Assembly (NCBI GenBank): GCA_015492395.1
Contig: WGFD01000122.1
Span: 1 to 9,685, forward strand
DNA length: 9,685 nucleotides
Direction: 5' to 3'
Source: Deltaproteobacteria bacterium
GTDB taxonomy: Bacteria > Desulfobacterota > GWC2-55-46 > S146-70
Below, one piece after another: positions 1 to 7,212 of this stretch. Position 1 is the first letter of the stretch, and the number at the start of each line of letters is the position of its first letter. Made by a program: the position numbers and the translations under genes. The notes below the pieces were generated by a model that was given only the letters and a program-made list of their open reading frames with translations, ran no database searches and was not told the origin of the DNA.

Positions 1-19
1 AGATGTGTATAAGAGACAG
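1..19. other. Tn5/Nextera mosaic-end adapter (non-genomic)
   Basis: The first 19 bases, AGATGTGTATAAGAGACAG, equal the Tn5 transposase mosaic end used in Nextera library preparation, 19 of 19. It is untrimmed adapter at a contig end, not biology. Genomic sequence begins at base 20. The adapter is open in the frame of the leftmost minus-strand gene and would add a false Cys-Leu-Leu-Tyr-Thr-Ser tail to its translation. Confidence 0.97.
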
Positions 20-309
20 TATCTCTTCAGTATATCATCCATCTGTTCCACCATCTCGTCCAGTTTCCGTTTCTGTCTAGGGGTTGGTCTTTCCGAAAAG
101 TTGCGCACGATGTGCATCGTAGTTCGCATCATCTTCATTATTTCGTACATCATCTCATGGTGCTCTTTCATGCTCTTAGCATGCCCAGCCATCTCTTCTT
201 TCATCGCGCCTGGGCGATGTTCATCTCCTCCGGCAACGGCGCCGGGCGCCACCATCAATGAAATTGCCAGCAATGCCAAAACCGCATAACTTGATATCCT
301 TGCCATCAT
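20..309 (-). CDS. Met/His-rich exported small protein, 3' end truncated by contig end
   Basis: Partial gene. Starting at ATG 309 (or the adjacent ATG at 306), behind GGAGG at 319-315, it gives 96 genomic residues before the adapter. Residues 1-26 look like a Sec signal peptide: short basic start (MMAR), a hydrophobic stretch and an Ala-Val-Ala cleavage site. The remaining 70 residues contain 11 Met and 5 His and no Cys, mostly at residues 31-66 (for example HHEMMYEIMKMM), followed by a charged helical segment. I do not recognise the family. Position after the cbb3 maturation genes and the Met/His content suggest a periplasmic role in copper or other metal handling, which is inference only. 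A separate candidate promoter lies upstream, so it may be expressed apart from the operon. The natural stop codon is not in the window. Confidence 0.8.
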
Positions 310-355
310 AATCACCTCCAGATTTTTGCAGTCTTCGGGACCCACGGCCAGACAC

Positions 356-384
356 AGTATAATCCAAATTGAGGTAATTTTAAA
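356..384 (-). promoter_or_regulatory. Candidate sigma70 promoter for the Met/His-rich gene
   Basis: On the minus strand TTTAAA (384-379) is followed after 17 bases by TATACT (361-356). This is a 4/6 match to the -35 and 5/6 to the -10 consensus with ideal spacing. The start would be about 40 bases upstream of the ATG at 309. It lies in the 123-base gap after the SafE-like gene. I saw no convincing rho-independent terminator in that gap, so read-through from the operon is also possible. Confidence 0.4.
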
Positions 385-432
385 GCGATCTTTTGCAAAA
401 GGCATCCCGCTTGGACAACAGGTCCATAGCGA

Positions 433-1116
433 TCACATCGAATGCATCGGCATAAGTATGTGCTGAAAACCTGCGCCGTAGAGTATAGATTTTGCTCCGA
501 GGGCTATAATCAGGACCGAAGAGACGGTGGACAGCATGTTGAACCTCCGCTTGTCCATGAGACCTGCCAGCGAACCGGCAAGAAGCATGGGAAGAAAGGT
601 CCCGGCGCCAAGGGAAGCCATTATCAGCATACCCTTGAGAGGGTCCGCCGTTGATGCTGCCTTGATTCCCACCGCGTATATAAACCCGCATGGCATGAGG
701 CCGTTGAAGATGCCGAGGACGAAGGCGGACGGTCTTTTCCTCTTGATGTGCCCGCCGATAAGGCTGTTCGAGAGGGCCTTAGGAAATAGGCCGGCTGTCA
801 ATCTTTTAAGGGATGGAGGCATGAGACCCAGGAGGTCAAGGCCTATGATGATCATGAAGAGACCTGCAACTATTGGGACCACGCCCTTAAACTCGTCAAA
901 GAGCCCGGTCGCTATCAGGGACCTTCCCAACAGGCCCATCATGAGACCGAGAAGGGAGTAAGTAACGATCCGGCCGGTGTTATACAGTATGGCAAAGGAA
1001 AACCCGCCGCCGAACTTCATGTTGCAGGCCATTACAAGGCCTCCGCACATGCCTATGCAGTGCAACACGCCAAAGAGACCCATTAAGAATACTATGAGAT
1101 AGTCATTCATCCCCAT
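433..1116 (-). CDS. SafE/DsbD-like (UreH_2-type) membrane protein linked to cbb3 assembly
   Basis: 227-residue polytopic inner-membrane protein with about six hydrophobic segments. The N-terminal motif HCIGMCGG (residues 19-26, Cys20 and Cys24) and MPCG (residues 141-144, Cys143) are the conserved cysteine motifs of the small DsbD/CcdA-like membrane family often labelled sulfite exporter TauE/SafE or UreH_2. Members of this family are commonly found directly after ccoS in cbb3 clusters. A role in moving reducing equivalents or copper for oxidase maturation is inferred from that context; the sulfite-exporter label should not be trusted. The C-terminus (HILMPMHSM) is Met/His-rich. The start overlaps ccoS by 14 bases. 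ATG 1116 is used here, but ATG 1110 has a better-spaced GGGAG, so the protein could be 225 residues. It is the last gene of the closely packed set. Confidence 0.85.
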   Translation of the reverse strand: MGMNDYLIVFLMGLFGVLHCIGMCGGLVMACNMKFGGGFSFAILYNTGRIVTYSLLGLMMGLLGRSLIATGLFDEFKGVVPIVAGLFMIIIGLDLLGLMPPSLKRLTAGLFPKALSNSLIGGHIKRKRPSAFVLGIFNGLMPCGFIYAVGIKAASTADPLKGMLIMASLGAGTFLPMLLAGSLAGLMDKRRFNMLSTVSSVLIIALGAKSILYGAGFQHILMPMHSM

Positions 1117-1327
1117 GGCTCCCTGACCTTATGGGCGAGGTCTTCGCAGATTTATCCAGGCTATCGCCTGCTTCCCCCGCGAGGCGGTCATCATCATCGA
1201 AGAATATCCTGTACTTCGGGCCCTCCATGTCATCGAACTGCCCCGTCTTTATGGACCAGATGAGGAATATGAGGCCTACGATGCCAAGGTATATGGCCGC
1301 GGGTATCATGATATACAGTATCTCCAT
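1103..1327 (-). CDS. ccoS: CcoS, cbb3 oxidase maturation protein
   Basis: 74 residues, usual size for CcoS/FixS. One N-terminal membrane helix (about residues 4-24) is followed by the family signature: Trp24, GQFDDMEGP (residues 29-37) and an acidic patch Asp44-Asp47. In Rhodobacter, CcoS is needed to insert haem b and CuB into CcoN. The C-terminal 25 residues are hydrophilic and variable, as is common. The start is 2 bases after the ccoI stop. Its AGGAGG ribosome binding site is made by the last two Arg codons of ccoI, so translation is probably coupled. The 3' end overlaps the SafE-like gene. Confidence 0.95.
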   Translation of the reverse strand: MEILYIMIPAAIYLGIVGLIFLIWSIKTGQFDDMEGPKYRIFFDDDDRLAGEAGDSLDKSAKTSPIRSGSHGDE

Positions 1328-1329
1328 TC

Positions 1330-4035
1330 CTACCTCCTTTCGGCAACTGTTAACCGTGAACCGTTAACGGACAACCGTGAGCGGTTACGATCTTTTAAAC
1401 CTGCCGAAGCAGATTTCCCCACGCGCCTTCCCATTCTCACCCTCATGGAATTGCCTATGACGATGAGTGAACTCAGTGGCATTGCAACCGCTGCGACAAC
1501 AGGCACGATAAAGCCCGTTACCGCAAGGGGAGTGAATATTATATTGTAGAAGAAGGAGAGCCAGAGGTTCTGCCTGATGGCCTTGAATGTCTTCTGGGAT
1601 ATCTCTATGGCCCTCGCCACCATCAGGGGGTTGCTGTTGAGGAGGACGATATCAGCCGAGCCTATCGCCACATCCGTACCTGAACCCATGGCAATCCCCA
1701 CATCCGCCCTTGCGAGGGCAGGGCCGTCGTTAATGCCGTCCCCTACCATGACGATGACATCACCGTCCTTCTGAAGGTCCCTGATCACACCCTCCTTTGC
1801 CTCCGGAAGGACTTCGGCAATGAGATCATCCATGCCGATCGTCTTGGCAACGGCCTCTGCCGTGGTCCTGTTGTCACCTGAAAGCATCGTGACCTTGAGT
1901 CCCATACCCTTTAGTTCCTCTACCACCACGGAAGCCTGGGGCCTCGGTGGATCTGATACGGCTATCAGGCCTGACAGCTTCAGGTTTTCCGTATCTGACG
2001 GTGACGAGGACGCAATGTAGACAGCTGTCTTACCCTCGCTGTTGAGCTTCTGTTCTTTCTCCGCAAGCTCCTGCCGTATTCCCACGGAACGTTCAGCCAT
2101 AAAGTTCCTGCTGCCTGCCAGCACTAGTACCCTTCCCGAAGGACGGCCCATGTCGATCGCCTTGCCGGCCGGTCTGTTCAGGACCCCTTCCACCCCCCGG
2201 CCCGGATATGCCCTGAATCCTTCGACCTCCCTGTCTATACTGACCGATCTCTTCGTTGCCTCAACAAAGATGGCCCTGCCGATCGGATGCTCGGAGAACT
2301 GTTCCACGGAAGCGGCCATCGCCAACAGATCCTCCTCTAAAGAGGGGGATGCTCCGCTCATCGCCGGCCTGCCTGTGAGTTGCCTGTCTGCCGTGCTGAT
2401 GGCACATGCAGGCGCGCAGACAGGGATGATATCAGTCACCGTCATCCTGCCCTCTGTAAGCGTCCCTGTCTTATCGAATATCACGTGTGTGGTCTTGTAC
2501 GCCTTCTCCATCACCTCGCCGTTCTTTACGAGGATTCCCTCTCTTGCGGCGGCGCCGCCCCCGACGAGTATGGCGGCCGGTGTTGCAAGCGCCAGGGCGC
2601 AGGGGCATGTTATTATAAGGACGGCGACGGCGTATATGACCGCATGCGAGGGGGAGTAAACCGACCAGTAGAGGTATGTCAAGGCGGCCGCTATAAGTAT
2701 AAAGGGAACAAAGTAGCCGGCTATCCTGTCGGATATCCTCTGTATCCGCGCCTTGTGCATCTGTGCCTCCTCTACAAGGCGGGTTATCCTGGCGTAGACC
2801 GTATCTTTTCCTGTATCCGTCACCCTGAAGAGGAAGGCGCCGTCCATGTTCTTTGTGGCGCCGTACACCTTTGCGCCTGCCCTCTTGCCAACCGGTTTCG
2901 ACTCTCCGGTCAGCATCGACTCATCGATCCTTGACTCGCCCTCTGTCATTATCCCGTCCAGCGGAATCCTTTCTCCCGGTTTCACCTCCAGGACCTCCCC
3001 CACCCTGACCGCCTTGACAGGCACAGTCACCCTGGCGCCGTCTCTTATAACGGTTGCGGCGTCTACATCGAGGGAGATAAGCCTCGCCGTCGCAATCCCC
3101 GCCTTCTTCTTAGCCGCCGCCTCCAGGTACCTGCCCAGGAGTATGAGGGAGACGAACATGGCCACGGAGTCGAAGTAGACGTCACCCCTACCCGCCACCG
3201 TAGCCCAGGCGCTGTAGAAGAAGGTTATGAGCGCGCCAAGCGCCACAGGCATGTCCATCGTCATGGCCCGGTTTATTAGGCCGTGGTACGCGCCCGTGAT
3301 AAAGGGAGTGCCGGAATAAAAGACCACGGGTATCGTCACAATGAGACTCGCCCATTGAAGGAAGTTTCTGAAGTTACTCTCGATGCCCCAGAAGTAACCC
3401 GCATAGAGCCCTTCGGCAAAGAACATGGTGGCCACCGTCCCGAACCCTGCAATCACCAGGCGGATCAGTACATCGTTATTCTTCTTTATAAGGGGTATTT
3501 CAGAACCTTCGGCATCGTACGGCGTTGCGCCGTAACCGAGTGAGGTTATCTTTGCCAGGATCTTACCTAGTGTCGTGCCTAGGCCGTCCCACTGTACCAC
3601 CATCCTGTGGGTGGAGAAGTTCAAAGAGGCCGCGATAACGCCGGGCATCTTCCCGACCACCTTCTCTATAAGCCATATGCAGGCGGCGCAATGGATACCC
3701 TCGACTATAAGGGATGCCTCCTTGATATCCCCTTTGCTCTTTACAAGTTCCGGGCTATCATCGACATTGAAGTCCTGCGCGGGAAAGAGAGGCGGTCTTC
3801 CGGACTTGCTCCCATCCCTCTTCTCATAGTAGCCTTCGAGGCCCGCATCGAATATGTATCTGCAGACGGCGAGACACCCCCGGCAACAAAACCCCAGCTC
3901 CGCCGTCCCGAAGGTTTCATGGAGTAGCTCTGCGGCGGTCTGTCCACAGTGGAAACATGCCCCCCTCTCCGGCACACAGGCACCCGCCTTTTTCTCTCCC
4001 TCACCCCCCAGGGCCATATCCGAAGCCTGCTCCAT
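1330..4035 (-). CDS. ccoI: CcoI/FixI, P1B-type Cu+-exporting ATPase for cbb3 oxidase
   Basis: Large P-type ATPase, 901 residues from ATG 4035, that supplies copper for the CuB centre of CcoN. Order of parts: an N-terminal cysteine-rich metal-binding domain (Cys27/Cys30 in CFHC; Cys50, Cys51 and Cys54 in FCCRGC), then an HMA domain (Cys116/Cys119 in HCAAC). Next come four membrane helices, TGES actuator (376-379), helices 5-6 with CPC (477-479), DKTGT phosphorylation site (Asp521), SEHP (about 581-584), GDGIND (about 765-770), and final helices with Tyr-Asn (about 830-831) and Met-x-x-Ser-Ser (about 852-856), the Cu+ pattern. An in-frame start at 4071 would add 12 residues overlapping ccoH. 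I prefer 4035: it is 1 base after the ccoH stop and has AAGG six bases upstream. The last ~20 residues (RSRLSVNGSRLTVAERR) are encoded by a short DNA repeat and look like an acquired tail. Confidence 0.96.
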   Translation of the reverse strand: MEQASDMALGGEGEKKAGACVPERGACFHCGQTAAELLHETFGTAELGFCCRGCLAVCRYIFDAGLEGYYEKRDGSKSGRPPLFPAQDFNVDDSPELVKSKGDIKEASLIVEGIHCAACIWLIEKVVGKMPGVIAASLNFSTHRMVVQWDGLGTTLGKILAKITSLGYGATPYDAEGSEIPLIKKNNDVLIRLVIAGFGTVATMFFAEGLYAGYFWGIESNFRNFLQWASLIVTIPVVFYSGTPFITGAYHGLINRAMTMDMPVALGALITFFYSAWATVAGRGDVYFDSVAMFVSLILLGRYLEAAAKKKAGIATARLISLDVDAATVIRDGARVTVPVKAVRVGEVLEVKPGERIPLDGIMTEGESRIDESMLTGESKPVGKRAGAKVYGATKNMDGAFLFRVTDTGKDTVYARITRLVEEAQMHKARIQRISDRIAGYFVPFILIAAALTYLYWSVYSPSHAVIYAVAVLIITCPCALALATPAAILVGGGAAAREGILVKNGEVMEKAYKTTHVIFDKTGTLTEGRMTVTDIIPVCAPACAISTADRQLTGRPAMSGASPSLEEDLLAMAASVEQFSEHPIGRAIFVEATKRSVSIDREVEGFRAYPGRGVEGVLNRPAGKAIDMGRPSGRVLVLAGSRNFMAERSVGIRQELAEKEQKLNSEGKTAVYIASSSPSDTENLKLSGLIAVSDPPRPQASVVVEELKGMGLKVTMLSGDNRTTAEAVAKTIGMDDLIAEVLPEAKEGVIRDLQKDGDVIVMVGDGINDGPALARADVGIAMGSGTDVAIGSADIVLLNSNPLMVARAIEISQKTFKAIRQNLWLSFFYNIIFTPLAVTGFIVPVVAAVAMPLSSLIVIGNSMRVRMGRRVGKSASAGLKDRNRSRLSVNGSRLTVAERR
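1333..1338 (-). promoter_or_regulatory. ccoS ribosome binding site inside the ccoI stop
   Basis: AGGAGG is formed by the final two Arg codons of ccoI, immediately before its TAG stop. The layout is AGGAGG-TAG-GA-ATG, a 5-base spacing to the ccoS start. The same layout occurs at the ccoO/ccoQ junction. Confidence 0.85.
1343..1388. repeat. Short 21-nt-period repeat at the 3' end of ccoI
   Basis: On the plus strand AACCGTGA occurs at 1352-1359 and again at 1373-1380, exactly 21 bases apart. Related CGGTTA/CCGTTAAC units extend on both sides, and a perfect 10-bp palindrome CCGTTAACGG lies at 1361-1370. Because 21 is a multiple of three, the frame stays open and the tail Ser-Val-Asn-Gly-Ser-Arg-Leu-Thr-Val results. 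It resembles the CGGTTAACGGTTCACGG-type intergenic repeats seen in some deltaproteobacterial and related genomes (recalled, not searched). Confidence 0.6.
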
Positions 4036-4036
4036 C

Positions 4037-4501
4037 CTATACCTTGATCCTGAAGGTCTTCTCCATGCCATTCCCGTCTTTATTGACAGTCACATTGATA
4101 TCCCAGAACCCGGCAAGGGGTATCGATATCTCTCCGTTGTAGGAAGGACCGGCTGGAAAAAGATCGAATACCTTGTCGTACCTGTCCGACGTCGGTCTTC
4201 GCAGGACGACCTTCACCGTCGCGCCGTCGAGGACGGTTCCGGTCCTGTCATAGACATCTACCTTTATACCGTTCACCCCATCGGTCTTCGGGGTGTCTCT
4301 GAACGAAAACTCTATATCCCAGCCAAGCATCCTCTCATTTTGCAGACGGTCATTATAGAACAACCCCTTCACATAGTAGTCTTCATCCGTCAGGCCGTCA
4401 TCTGTCTTGATGGCCAGAAAGAGGAATATGATGTTGACGATAAATACAACCCCCAGGAGGGTTGCTATGGCCATCGGCCAGGGAGACCTTGTCTTGTTCA
4501 T
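4037..4501 (-). CDS. ccoH: CcoH/FixH, cbb3 oxidase assembly protein
   Basis: 154 residues: one N-terminal membrane helix (about residues 10-31), then the FixH signature LTDEDYYVKGLFYN (37-50) and a beta-rich periplasmic domain, typical length for the family. CcoH is a membrane-anchored assembly factor that associates with CcoP and the assembling oxidase in Rhodobacter; its biochemical activity is not settled. ATG 4501 has AAGGAG about eight bases upstream. It follows ccoG by 20 bases and ends 1 base before the preferred ccoI start. Nothing looks missing. Confidence 0.93.
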   Translation of the reverse strand: MNKTRSPWPMAIATLLGVVFIVNIIFLFLAIKTDDGLTDEDYYVKGLFYNDRLQNERMLGWDIEFSFRDTPKTDGVNGIKVDVYDRTGTVLDGATVKVVLRRPTSDRYDKVFDLFPAGPSYNGEISIPLAGFWDINVTVNKDGNGMEKTFRIKV

Positions 4502-4521
4502 CTACCACACTCCTTGTTTAT

Positions 4522-5904
4522 CTAGTTGAATACCATGGCGTGCTTCTCCCCCGCTTCCGGAATGAGGAATGTACTCTCCCGGCTGGCCGTCACACGGGGG
4601 TCATCGATGTCCTCTATGATGAATAAGAAGCGGTTGACCCTTCTATTCAACCGGCCCTTTTCCAGGACAAGCGCAAGGGACGTCTGGTATACTTCGCCGC
4701 TCCTTACCGATATGGGGTTGCTGCCTATAATCATATCCGCCTCTATGCCTTCTATCCTGATCATGTACCGGTGATCCAGACGGTCCATGTTCATGGCCTT
4801 GATGGTATAGACATTCGAGAGCCTGCCGTCACGGGTCTGCTGATAGAGGGATGCCCTGTCACGCAGGACCTCCAGGTCCAGCGGAACCCTTGTCCAGATC
4901 TTATACACCATCGCGCCAAACATGATGGCAAGGACCACCGCATATACAACGACCCTCGGCCGCAAGACCCTCGTCACCCCGCCGGTAATAGACCTGAGAG
5001 AACCGTACCGTATCAACCCCTCTTCGCGCCCGATCTTCTTCATGACCATATTGCAGGCGTCTATACACTGGGCACAGGCTATGCATTCGTATTGCAGGCC
5101 GTCCCTGATATCTATCCCTGTGGGGCAGACCTGAACGCAGAGCGTGCAGTCGACGCAGTCCCCCGCATCTTCCCGGAAGTCGCCTTTCTTCATGGGGCCT
5201 CTCGGCTCACCACGCTTGGCATCGTATCCTATTATAAGTGTATCCTGGTCGAAGAGTGCGCTCTGGAAGCGCCCGTATGGACAGGGCACAAGGCACATCA
5301 ACTCACGCATGAACCCGCAGTCACCATAGGTCGTCAAGGTAAAGAACCCCAACCAGAAGATGTTCGCCGGAGTCAGGTTCAGGGTTATGAGTCTATCCAG
5401 GAGCAGGTCGGACCGTACAAAGTACGCTACGAACGTGAAGGCCGTAACAAAGGAAAAGGTCAGCCAGGCCCCATGTTTCAGCGTCTTTTCAAGAACTTTC
5501 CGTGGTGTCCATGAACCACTATCGAGCTTCATCCGCTCACTCCTGTCACCCTCGATCACGCGTTCTATAGACAGGAAGATATCCGTGAAGACAGTCTGGG
5601 GGCAGGCATACCCGCACCACAGTCTGCCCGCCACTGCGGTGAATATAAAGAGGGCGATGACGAGGAAGATAAGGAGGAGGGCCAGGTAGTAGACCTCCTG
5701 GGGCCAGATGATCAGGTTGAAGATGTAAAACTTTCTCCCCGGAACATCAAAGAGGAGCACCTGCCTGCCGTCAAGCTTGAGCCATGGCAGGATAAAGTAG
5801 ATCCCCAGGAGGATGGCATTTACCGACCACCTCACTGTTCTGAACCTACCTGAAACCCCCTTCGGATATATCTTTGTCCTCTTCCCGGATTCCTGTGACA
5901 TCAT
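4522..5904 (-). CDS. ccoG: CcoG/FixG, Cu(II) reductase / ferredoxin-type cbb3 assembly protein
   Basis: 460 residues, normal CcoG length. About four to five membrane helices: two near residues 27-95, two near 140-195 and one near 316-335. The conserved CGYACP motif has Cys97 and Cys101. A second cysteine set, Cys196, Cys204 and Cys208 (CLVPCP), follows. A dicluster ferredoxin domain has Cys250/253/256/260 and Cys274/277/280/284, enough for two [4Fe-4S] clusters. The C-terminus is an Ig-like domain of the FixG_C kind. In Rhodobacter capsulatus CcoG reduces Cu(II) to Cu(I) in cbb3 assembly. Two adjacent ATGs (5904 and 5901) are possible, with only a weak AGGG ahead. The gene starts 12 bases after the ccoP stop. 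Confidence 0.95.
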   Translation of the reverse strand: MMSQESGKRTKIYPKGVSGRFRTVRWSVNAILLGIYFILPWLKLDGRQVLLFDVPGRKFYIFNLIIWPQEVYYLALLLIFLVIALFIFTAVAGRLWCGYACPQTVFTDIFLSIERVIEGDRSERMKLDSGSWTPRKVLEKTLKHGAWLTFSFVTAFTFVAYFVRSDLLLDRLITLNLTPANIFWLGFFTLTTYGDCGFMRELMCLVPCPYGRFQSALFDQDTLIIGYDAKRGEPRGPMKKGDFREDAGDCVDCTLCVQVCPTGIDIRDGLQYECIACAQCIDACNMVMKKIGREEGLIRYGSLRSITGGVTRVLRPRVVVYAVVLAIMFGAMVYKIWTRVPLDLEVLRDRASLYQQTRDGRLSNVYTIKAMNMDRLDHRYMIRIEGIEADMIIGSNPISVRSGEVYQTSLALVLEKGRLNRRVNRFLFIIEDIDDPRVTASRESTFLIPEAGEKHAMVFN

Positions 5905-5916
5905 CTGCCCTGCTCT

Positions 5917-6429
5917 CTATTGCTCTCCACCACCCAGACTGTGAACAAAGGCCGCGACCTTAGCTATCTTTGCCGCTCCGAGCTGGGACTCCCATGACGG
6001 CATGCCGTTGGCCGTCCCCTCCGCTATTGCCTTGACGATCCTCTCCGGTTTGCCACCGTAGATCCACTCATCATCGGTCAGGTTGGGGCCTATCCCCGTA
6101 TCGCCCAATGCCTGTGCACCGTGGCATGGAGCACAGTTCTGGGCGAATATCTGCTTTCCCTCTGAAATGGCCTTCTGGTCACGGATCAGCATGTTTATAT
6201 CACCGGCCTTGGGCCTTAACGCCGCATATTTCTTATCCGCCATAGCCACCTCTTCTTCATACATCTTGGCCGAGCTCCACCCGGACAACCCCCGCCAGAA
6301 TCCGGGATATACCACAAGGTAGACCACGGCTATCAGTATGGTAATGTACAAGAGCCACATCAACCAACGCGGGATAGGGTTATCGTACTCTTCTATACCG
6401 TCTATGGAATGACCTATCTTCTTAGGCAT
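5917..6429 (-). CDS. ccoP: CcoP/FixP, cbb3 oxidase subunit III, mono-haem form
   Basis: 170 residues. The N-terminal FixP_N segment is clear: GIEEYDNPIPRW (11-22) followed by a membrane helix to about residue 41. One cytochrome c domain follows: CAPCH (Cys99, Cys102, His103), the CcoP-like GPNLTDDEWIYGG segment (114-126), and GMPSW with Met143 as the likely axial ligand. Well-studied CcoP proteins have two haem c domains and about 290-310 residues, so this protein lacks one domain. The reading frame ends normally with TAG and ccoG follows after 12 bases, so it is not an obvious frameshift or truncation. The start at 6429 has GGAGG seven bases upstream. The protein passes electrons from a periplasmic donor to CcoO/CcoN. 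Confidence 0.93.
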   Translation of the reverse strand: MPKKIGHSIDGIEEYDNPIPRWLMWLLYITILIAVVYLVVYPGFWRGLSGWSSAKMYEEEVAMADKKYAALRPKAGDINMLIRDQKAISEGKQIFAQNCAPCHGAQALGDTGIGPNLTDDEWIYGGKPERIVKAIAEGTANGMPSWESQLGAAKIAKVAAFVHSLGGGEQ

Positions 6430-6460
6430 ATCAAAACCTCCATTGCCTCAATTTGATTGT

Positions 6461-6604
6461 TTAATCCTCCACTAAGGGAATATTTCTATGATTTTCCAGC
6501 CTTTTCTTGTTCTTTTTCCCGAAGACCCAGAACAGGATACCGCAGTAGATCAGGAAAAAACAGACAAGTACCGCTGTTTTGCTGATGGTAAGAAAATCTT
6601 CCAC
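6461..6604 (-). CDS. ccoQ: CcoQ, small cbb3 oxidase subunit IV (GTG start)
   Basis: 47-residue protein between ccoO and ccoP. Translation from GTG 6604 begins VEDFLTISKTAVLV, has one membrane helix (about residues 8-28, with YCGILFWVFG), then a basic stretch KKNKKR and a short acidic end ...PLVED. Size, topology, the aromatic-glycine helix end followed by Lys/Arg, and the place in the operon all match CcoQ, which stabilises the core complex. The GTG start is supported by AGGAGG five bases upstream, formed by the last codons of ccoO. No ATG is available in the region. A 31-base gap separates it from ccoP. Confidence 0.88.
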   Translation of the reverse strand: MEDFLTISKTAVLVCFFLIYCGILFWVFGKKNKKRLENHRNIPLVED

Positions 6605-6606
6605 GA

Positions 6607-7212
6607 CTACCTCCTCTTGACCGCTGTCCCGAGAGATTGCAGGTATGCTATCAATGCATCTAGCTCCGTCTTATCTCTGAGGTCGGCAGGCGCCGCCTCT
6701 ATGTCTTCATCCGTATAAGGAACCCCCAACTTCCTCATCACCTTCATCTTCGTCCGGATAAGACTTCCATCGAGCTCGGTCTCGGCGAGCCACGGATATC
6801 TCGGCATGACCGACTCGGGCACGATGCTGCGAGGGTCGTACATGTGCTGCACATGCCATGAGTCCGGATATTTTCCTCCGACCCTTGCCAGATCAGGCCC
6901 GGTCCGTTTAGATCCCCATTGGAAGGGATGGTCGTACATCGATTCGGCCGGTTTCGAATACGGGCCGTACCTTTCCGTCTCCGCTCTGAAGGGCCTTATC
7001 ATCTGGGAATGGCAGTTATAGCATCCCTCTCTTATGTAGATGTCCCTGCCTTCCAGTTGAAGCGCGGTATACGGCTTGACCCCTTCGAGGGGTGGTATGG
7101 TGCTCTTGAGAAAGAATAGCGGAGTTATCTCAACTAGCCCGCCGACGCTTATAAGGCAGCCAACCAGGACGGCCATCAAAAGACCGTTTTTTTCAACCAC
7201 TTCGTGCTTCAT
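6607..7212 (-). CDS. ccoO: CcoO/FixO, cbb3 oxidase subunit II (mono-haem c)
   Basis: 201 residues, typical CcoO length. One N-terminal membrane anchor (about residues 11-35) is followed by a periplasmic cytochrome c domain: [20 protein letters not shown] motif with Cys64, Cys67 and His68, and [12 protein letters not shown] with Met136 as the predicted axial ligand. It receives electrons from CcoP and passes them to haem b in CcoN. The start codon overlaps the ccoN stop as ATGA (4 bases), so the two are probably translationally coupled. The last residues Lys-Arg-Arg encode the ribosome binding site of ccoQ. Confidence 0.97.
   Translation of the reverse strand: MKHEVVEKNGLLMAVLVGCLISVGGLVEITPLFFLKSTIPPLEGVKPYTALQLEGRDIYIREGCYNCHSQMIRPFRAETERYGPYSKPAESMYDHPFQWGSKRTGPDLARVGGKYPDSWHVQHMYDPRSIVPESVMPRYPWLAETELDGSLIRTKMKVMRKLGVPYTDEDIEAAPADLRDKTELDALIAYLQSLGTAVKRR
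6610..6615 (-). promoter_or_regulatory. ccoQ ribosome binding site inside the ccoO stop
   Basis: AGGAGG is made of the final two Arg codons of ccoO, followed by TAG-TC-GTG. The spacing of 5 bases decides the GTG start of ccoQ. The arrangement copies the ccoI/ccoS junction. Confidence 0.85.

Noticed and set aside
412..426. TGGAC-N5-GTCCA hairpin after the SafE-like gene
   Set aside because: The stem has only five pairs and no adjacent T-run in the minus direction, so it is not a supported terminator.
2042..2659. Long plus-strand open frames opposite ccoI and other genes
   Set aside because: They are antisense shadows of strongly conserved proteins and show no motifs or ribosome binding sites of their own.
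4036..4071. Upstream in-frame start for ccoI at 4071 adding MAWRRPSGSRYR
   Set aside because: It overlaps the end of ccoH by 35 bases and adds a basic stretch not expected in CcoI; ATG 4035 directly after the ccoH stop has an AAGG at good distance.
6454..6467. FNR-like TTGAT sequence between ccoQ and ccoP
   Set aside because: The second half (TAATC) does not match ATCAA, and the position is inside the operon with no promoter beside it.
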